A stretch of DNA of 64,000 bases, taken from the NCBI GenBank assembly GCA_002841375.1, contig PGZO01000004.1:156470-220469 (forward strand). The letters run 5' to 3'. A program made the translations under genes and the position numbers. Within the stretch, counting starts at the first letter, position 1; each line of letters starts with the position of its first letter. The notes under the pieces were generated by a model. That model worked only from the letters and a program-made list of their open reading frames with translations. It was not told where the DNA came from and did no database searches. Below, one piece after another: positions 60,101-64,000 of this stretch. This DNA is from Firmicutes bacterium HGW-Firmicutes-7. GTDB taxonomy: Bacteria > Bacillota > Clostridia > Lachnospirales > Vallitaleaceae.

Positions 60101-62410
60101 TACAAGTGTCACAGATGTGCTGGGGTATCAACGTATTCTTTATGGGGACATTGTATTTATTGTGGAAGTGATCAACATATTCATAAAATTGATGAAGAAC
60201 ATTTAAAGCGTTATTCGTTATGGAGAACTCCAGTATTGAATGCAGTCTTGGGTTCGAAAATTAGGAATATATCAACAGAAGAGCATACAGCGCAGTTGTC
60301 ATATAAAGATATAAAGAAAGATGTCTGGGTAACTACTGAAAAACACGAATTGGCATTTAGAAATATTACCCTTGATGAAGATGATGAACCTATTGACGTA
60401 TTGAGTTGTACAACAACAATGGAAGTTGGTATTGATATTGGTTCGCTTACAAGCGTAGGATTGAGAAATGTTCCACCTATGAGAGAAAATTATCAACAGA
60501 GAGCTGGTCGCGCAGGCAGAGCTGGAGCAGCCGTTTCTTCGATTGTAACATATACTGAAAATGGCCCTCATGATGCATGGTATTTTAAACATCCGAGCGA
60601 AATAATTTCAGGTGTTCCCAGAACACCATGGATTGATGCCTCTAATATAAAGCTGATTAAAAGGCATATTAATTTAGTGCTATTGCAAGAGTATTTTCGC
60701 ATTTTTAAAACAGGATTAGATTCTGTAAAGACTATAAACTTTTTTGATAAAGAGAAACAAATCAACTATTATAATTTTTTAGAGTGGGTGAATGACAATA
60801 TACCATTAGAACCCATGAGAACTAAAATACTGGTACCAATTAAGGGATTTGAATGGAATGTCTACAAGGAAGAATTAGAAAAAAGCATTTATAGGATAAC
60901 AAAAAAGGTAGAGGACGCCCCTTTTATTTATACGCCAACAATTGATTCGGATGATTCAAGATCAAATTCATATCGATTAATGGATGTGCTATTTACAGAG
61001 GGTTTATTACCAAATTATAGTTTTCCAAGAAATATCGTTCATTTTTGGATAGAAGATTTGAATGGGATAGTACAGGAAAGCCCAGAACGAAGCATAGATA
61101 TTGCGTTGAGTGAATATGCCCCTGGACGTTCCTTAGTAGTTAATAAGCAGACATATATATCGGGTGGGCTGTTTGATTACTATACAAAATTTCAAAAGGA
61201 TAAAAGATTTAAAGCAGCAGAAGCCTGGCTAGAATTAGATGAATATAAGAAAACGGTTTATTGTTGTACTAACAAGGCATGTGGTTGGTTTGGTGTTAAT
61301 GAAAACTATGAAGAATGTCCACTTTGCAAAGAAAAATTAAATGAAAAAGATACTGTAAAACCATGGGGGTTTGCAGCAAGAGAAGGTAGAAATATTCCTG
61401 AAACCCATGAAAATCAAGAAATGTTCTATGCGAGTCAGCCATCATATTCATCTATGCCATCGGGTGGTGAAATGATTGATGTAGGTGTGGCTGGTTATAT
61501 CCGTATGGAAAATAGAGAAAACCAGAAAATGGTAATGGTAAATAAAGGGCCAGAAGAAAAAGGATTTGAACTTTGTAAAATTTGCGGAGCAATTGAACCA
61601 TCTATTGTATTGGAAAGAGATAGGAATGCCAGAAGACGGCCATATAGAATTCCATACATGAAAGATGACACAATGAAGTGTCGACATGAGTACTCAAATG
61701 CTTTTTTAGGGTATGAGTTTAATACAGATATGATGGTATTAGAATTGAAACTTGATAATGAAAAGCTGGATCTAGAGGCACCCTATACAGTTTGGCTTAT
61801 ACCTGCTCTTACAAGTTTTGCTGAAACACTTGCTTTAGCAGCTAGTAGAGAACTGGACGTAGAATTCGGTGATATGAAAAGTGGATTTCGGATTAGAACC
61901 GTTGGTAACAATCTGTATGCAGATATTTACTTATATGATAGCTTAAGTTCTGGTGCTGGATATTCCGTTAGAGTTTCTAAACTAATCAATTCTGTATTTA
62001 AGAAAATGGAGGATATTTTTACGAGTTGTAATTGTTCTACTTCTTGTCCAAATTGCCTGCAACATTTTTGGAATCAGAGGGAACGTGGTAATTTAGATAG
62101 ATTATTAGGTAGTGATTTTCTGGAATTTCTTAAAACAGGAAGATTGAAAATAAAAACTGAAACTAAAGAACAGGAGAAATACTTTGAACAGGTTAATCAT
62201 ATTGCTAGGTTACAAGGATATGATAAGATCATTTACAAAAGAGGTTCGAAATATTATTTGAAATCAAGAAGTGGTGATGTTGAGATATTAGCATATCCAT
62301 CAATGTGTAGTCTAAAGCTAATTGACTCCTATAATAAAATATGTATATCAGATCGGATGTGTAAATATGCACTGGCTGATGTATGGCAGACAATTGCACA
62401 AAAATTGTGA
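57131..62410 (+). CDS. druE: Giant DEAH-box helicase with DUF1998-like end (DruE-like)
   Basis: 1759-residue superfamily 2 helicase. Motif I VTTGTGSGKTECF near 111-123, Ia VLYPMNALVSDQLGR, Ib TNYSMLEYML, motif II LLVIDEAHMYRGASGG near 315, motif III LTSASMP, motif V SCTTTMEVGIDIG, motif VI NYQQRAGRAGRAG near 1120. Several Cys pairs form probable zinc ribbons (CPYCKSR, CPNCGKDY, CHRCAG...CIYCG, CPLCKEKL, CKICG). A C-terminal cysteine cluster CNCSTSCPNCLQHFWNQRER near 1632 is typical of DUF1998. DruE of Druantia and DrmA of DISARM are of this general class; length and companion genes favour DruE. AAGGAGG precedes ATG. Confidence 0.75.
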   Translation: MSEIGIRKTHDRLRRKLGDYIKAQYFAENDLLMDAGDELLAKKEVIYQEPYIEVTKNFKQAKDGFKSADIGKEKEKILQELINKKLGVFATPFLHQIHAVEDYYHGKNIMVTTGTGSGKTECFLWPILMDLIIESQSNLESWNHEGIRALVLYPMNALVSDQLGRMRSIIGREDDAYNTMLCNGRDNVRRARFGMYTGRTPYAGEDDEAKNKNLGKLIKKNYINASAYDQLKKIGRIPSKNLEAFVACLEKGTQNTSPQDSEVYTRGEMHHICPDILITNYSMLEYMLMRPIEDSFWLKTIGWLNENEENKLLLVIDEAHMYRGASGGEVSLLIRRLMDKLCIEPSKVKCILTSASMPTDKDLELQKFACNLTGKNVDDTKFSIVREEIEKVIGNVKGDHKLAEFFSSIDLVDLQGDLHDRTNALTKISKHFNWGGVPNDDIDICSWLYERMEGNSLMLQVIYTCSIKGLAFSEIAKLVFEPEVSTELAEAALEILLQLGIMSKSKNGKVLLGSKVHMMFKGLQGIYACTNPDCHMGHSGMGIKLGHITNLDIDECPYCKSRMFELIMDRRCGTLSLRAFIDDEINNLTPFDFLWTKKNQIMRKPKEIHLWLMPENRDDFFKLNKKKGKAKEHSSIGYMDSKTGLLFREESHEGEAGYIKVLISNYYSEDNEAYSFSTCPNCGKDYNRNTSFITRGNEPFANIVKEQFDAQIAKDLGLTNEGKKVLLFSDSRQRAATLARDMTISSDGDAGRQAIFMAQKLLENSFDGDSTLDLLYYAFLKIVHDNKLTFFYGEEKEMFKSQLKKYEEFYSDRPKVKYSRMRDKIGNPPIMFYQLLLKNISDNYRSFNNLGLGQVVLVDNGEAGEDLEYEILEKIELKTGLCIEDIRSIYNTWLQYLLVSKIAIFPEIGDEVRDGILAYERGGFGIDEIAKFPTYIREILEKRLSEEQMQILLEKIDGLTQILQSPGRNHNRRYVFAARLVLKTEENSEWYKCHRCAGVSTYSLWGHCIYCGSDQHIHKIDEEHLKRYSLWRTPVLNAVLGSKIRNISTEEHTAQLSYKDIKKDVWVTTEKHELAFRNITLDEDDEPIDVLSCTTTMEVGIDIGSLTSVGLRNVPPMRENYQQRAGRAGRAGAAVSSIVTYTENGPHDAWYFKHPSEIISGVPRTPWIDASNIKLIKRHINLVLLQEYFRIFKTGLDSVKTINFFDKEKQINYYNFLEWVNDNIPLEPMRTKILVPIKGFEWNVYKEELEKSIYRITKKVEDAPFIYTPTIDSDDSRSNSYRLMDVLFTEGLLPNYSFPRNIVHFWIEDLNGIVQESPERSIDIALSEYAPGRSLVVNKQTYISGGLFDYYTKFQKDKRFKAAEAWLELDEYKKTVYCCTNKACGWFGVNENYEECPLCKEKLNEKDTVKPWGFAAREGRNIPETHENQEMFYASQPSYSSMPSGGEMIDVGVAGYIRMENRENQKMVMVNKGPEEKGFELCKICGAIEPSIVLERDRNARRRPYRIPYMKDDTMKCRHEYSNAFLGYEFNTDMMVLELKLDNEKLDLEAPYTVWLIPALTSFAETLALAASRELDVEFGDMKSGFRIRTVGNNLYADIYLYDSLSSGAGYSVRVSKLINSVFKKMEDIFTSCNCSTSCPNCLQHFWNQRERGNLDRLLGSDFLEFLKTGRLKIKTETKEQEKYFEQVNHIARLQGYDKIIYKRGSKYYLKSRSGDVEILAYPSMCSLKLIDSYNKICISDRMCKYALADVWQTIAQKL

Positions 62411-62583
62411 ATTGAAACAATGGATATTTCATTTATTCTGTCATATGGGGAATTCTATATGACATTCTAGCAAAGCTGGATTTCGCGCTCGCTCAACCTA
62501 GCTAAATGTACCTGACACGAGGTTACGCTGTCGGCGCCACTAATGTCTCTGATACCTGAGACGCGTGCACTTGAAAGACTTAG
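62411..62583. other. Recombination-scar spacer, locally G/C-richer
   Basis: After the helicase stop come AT-rich bases, then from about 62470 to 62575 a distinctly more G/C-rich stretch (GGATTTCGCGCTCGCTCAAC, GTTACGCTGTCGGCGCCAC) unlike the neighbourhood. It leads straight into the truncated recombinase frame and has no open frame of its own. It looks like foreign or junction DNA. Confidence 0.45.
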
Positions 62584-63105
62584 TTGAAGGCTGCTGTCTA
62601 TGAAACCATTAAGAACGAAATAGAGCTAGTGAATGATATTGATAAGATCATAGATAACGTAATGGCAGAAAACAAGCGCAGTAATGAAAGCAATAAAATA
62701 GTGCTAGAAATCAAAAAAACGAAGACAGAGATAGAAAAGTTGCAATCAATCAGAACTACGCTATTTGACGATTATTTGGAACAATTGCTGACGGAACAAG
62801 AATATCTTTATGCTAAGAACGACTATGACAAGAAAGAGGAAAAGTTTAAAAACCGACTCGATGAACTGTTCTTAGAGCAAAGCAGGTTTGCTGAGGTCTA
62901 TACACATGAAAACAAGTATTTAAGTGCATTCAGAAGGTTTATGGATGCTCAAGAATTAAGTAGAGAAATGTTGACAGCTTTGGTACATTCCATTGAGCTC
63001 AAGTCAGACAAGAATATTCATATCAACTTCAAATTCAAAGATGCCTTTGAAGAACTAAGAGTTCATTTTAGAGCTCAAGGAATTGAGGTGAAGCCTTATG
63101 AATAA
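62584..63105 (+). pseudogene. Serine recombinase, C-terminal remnant
   Basis: 173 codons starting LKAAVYETIKNEIELVNDI..., followed by a long coiled coil (KIVLEIKKTKTEIEKLQSIR) and the end part AFRRFMDAQELSREMLTALV, SIELKSDKNIHINFKFKDAF. This is the coiled-coil and C-terminal (DUF4368-type) end of a large serine recombinase. The catalytic resolvase domain and most of the zinc ribbon are missing upstream, where stops interrupt the frame. Its stop (63103-63105) overlaps the ATG of a second recombinase, the usual coupling of paired recombinases, so a formerly intact pair is likely. Confidence 0.8.
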
Positions 63106-64000
63106 GTTGGTTGTTGCAATGTATATCAGACTTTCAGATGAAGACAAAGACTTGGCAAAAAGTACGATAAAAACTGAGAGTGACAGTATAGGTAATCAAA
63201 GAAACCTGATTACATCCTTCATCAGTAATAATTCAGAGCTTGCTGATGGTAAAACATTAGAATTCTGTGATGATGGTTATAGTGGAACCAATTTTGAGAG
63301 GCCATCGGTTCAGAAACTGTTAGCGCAAGTAAAAAGAAGAGAAATCGATTGTATTGTCGTTAAAGACTTTTCTAGGTTTGGAAGAAATTATTTAGAGCTT
63401 GGTGATTATTTGGAGCAGGTATTCCCTTTTCTAGGGGTGCGGTTTATATCTATCAATGACGGCTATGACAGTGCGAAGAATCATGGAATAACAGCAGGAA
63501 TTGATGTTGGATTTAGGAATCTAATATATGACATGTATAGCAAAGACCTTTCACAAAAGGTGAAAACAGCCAAAACCGTAAAGATGAAAAAGGGCGAGTA
63601 TATAGGTTCATTTGCTCCGTATGGCTATTTAAAGTCAAAAGAAAAAAAGAATGCCATTGTTGTAGATGATGAGGCTGCTTTGATTGTTAAACGGATATTT
63701 AAGCTTGCAGCCGAAGGAAACAATACAAGTACCATAGCTAAAAAACTCAATACAGAGGGGATACCTTCTCCTGGAGCTTACTTTAAAGAAAAGAATAAGA
63801 ATAAAAAGTGGTCTAAAATAAAGAGTACCTTGGTTTGGCAGACAATGGCGATCCTAAAGATTCTTAAGGATGAAACGTATACTGGGAGCACTTTAAATCA
63901 CAAGCGGGAAAAGCTTGATGTAAATAGTAAGCAAACAGTGGCAGTGCCAAGGGAGAAGTGGATAGTTGTTCCTAATACCCATGAGGCAATTGTGAGTGAA
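63098..64000 (+). CDS. Large serine recombinase (partial, runs off the window)
   Basis: 301 codons seen. N-terminal resolvase domain: MYIRLSDEDKD with the catalytic Ser near residue 13, DDGYSGTNFERP, CIVVKDFSRFGRNYLELG with the Arg residues of the active site, and GIDVGFRNLIYDMYSKDLSQ. A recombinase domain follows (GSFAPYGYLKS, STIAKKLNTEGIPSPGAYF, WQTMAILKILKDETYTGSTL). ATG 63098 overlaps the stop of the preceding remnant. Such enzymes move integrative elements in Clostridia (Tn4451/Tn5397-like), which suggests the neighbouring defence-like operon lies in or beside a mobile element. Confidence 0.92.
   Translation, partial: MNKLVVAMYIRLSDEDKDLAKSTIKTESDSIGNQRNLITSFISNNSELADGKTLEFCDDGYSGTNFERPSVQKLLAQVKRREIDCIVVKDFSRFGRNYLELGDYLEQVFPFLGVRFISINDGYDSAKNHGITAGIDVGFRNLIYDMYSKDLSQKVKTAKTVKMKKGEYIGSFAPYGYLKSKEKKNAIVVDDEAALIVKRIFKLAAEGNNTSTIAKKLNTEGIPSPGAYFKEKNKNKKWSKIKSTLVWQTMAILKILKDETYTGSTLNHKREKLDVNSKQTVAVPREKWIVVPNTHEAIVSE

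Noticed and set aside
52549..62410. DISARM, Dpd or BREX assignment of the helicase operon
   Set aside because: There is no methyltransferase, no phospholipase D-type DrmC, no PglZ or BrxC-like ATPase and no DpdA (TGT-like) protein; the helicase length and three unknown companions fit Druantia better.

Overview
The window is AT-rich DNA from a Gram-positive member of the Clostridia. The evidence is strong AGGAGG-type ribosome binding sites with ATG, GTG and TTG starts, lipobox lipoproteins, a LytS/LytR system, a Ctc/L25 gene and a remnant of a spore germination gene (GerC type), which suggests a spore-forming lineage. No rRNA, tRNA or CRISPR array was seen. Most of the first 50 kb looks like ordinary chromosome. 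The last 13 kb and the stretch 29.3-38.9 kb are accessory in character.

Layout. 1-3650: 3' part of an autoinducer-2 (Lsr-type) uptake and processing operon (two permeases, LsrB-like receptor, LsrF-like thiolase). 3.7-9.5 kb: L25/Ctc, threonine aldolase (minus strand), M24 peptidase, a coiled-coil protein and a DbpA-type RNA helicase. 9.5-13.8 kb: a two-component system split over divergent units and interleaved with exported helical proteins and a lipoprotein; a shared direct-repeat motif lies before both minus-strand units. 13.8-18.5 kb: LytS/LytR pair followed by a CstA/BtsT-type transporter and a PsiE-like membrane protein. 18.5-29.3 kb: APC permease with divergent LysR, ferritin-like protein, hydrolase/TetR/PanE/SDR group, MerR regulator, TrmO, a GntR-controlled ABC exporter and a Cof-type phosphatase. 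Several of these regulators have recognisable operators.

29.3-38.9 kb is a patchwork: a 5'-truncated SWIM protein, an AlbA_2 regulator with an in-frame tandem repeat, a scar made of BtrH and GerC fragments, a TetR / CrtI-like oxidoreductase / BtrH-domain operon, a REP-like palindrome, a DUF4143 ATPase and a UvrD-like helicase. 39.1-48.9 kb is a sugar catabolic regulon: split transketolase, RbsA/RbsC-type ABC transporter, PfkB kinase, a mutarotase-like protein, a sugar-binding lipoprotein, two RpiB/LacAB isomerases and a DeoR regulator. Three promoters in it carry a related AAATAAnTGAAA element. A chemoreceptor follows.

50.7-64 kb: after decayed sequence with RecQ/HRDC-like remnants there is a compact four-gene operon (about 10 kb) ending in a 1759-residue DEAH helicase with a DUF1998-like cysteine-rich end. 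Its architecture and gene sizes resemble Druantia type I anti-phage defence (DruB-DruC-DruD-DruE), but no DruA (DUF4338) gene is present beside it. It is followed by a 5'-truncated serine recombinase and a second serine recombinase that runs off the window. The defence assignment is an inference from architecture and needs profile searches; it is the most interesting content here.
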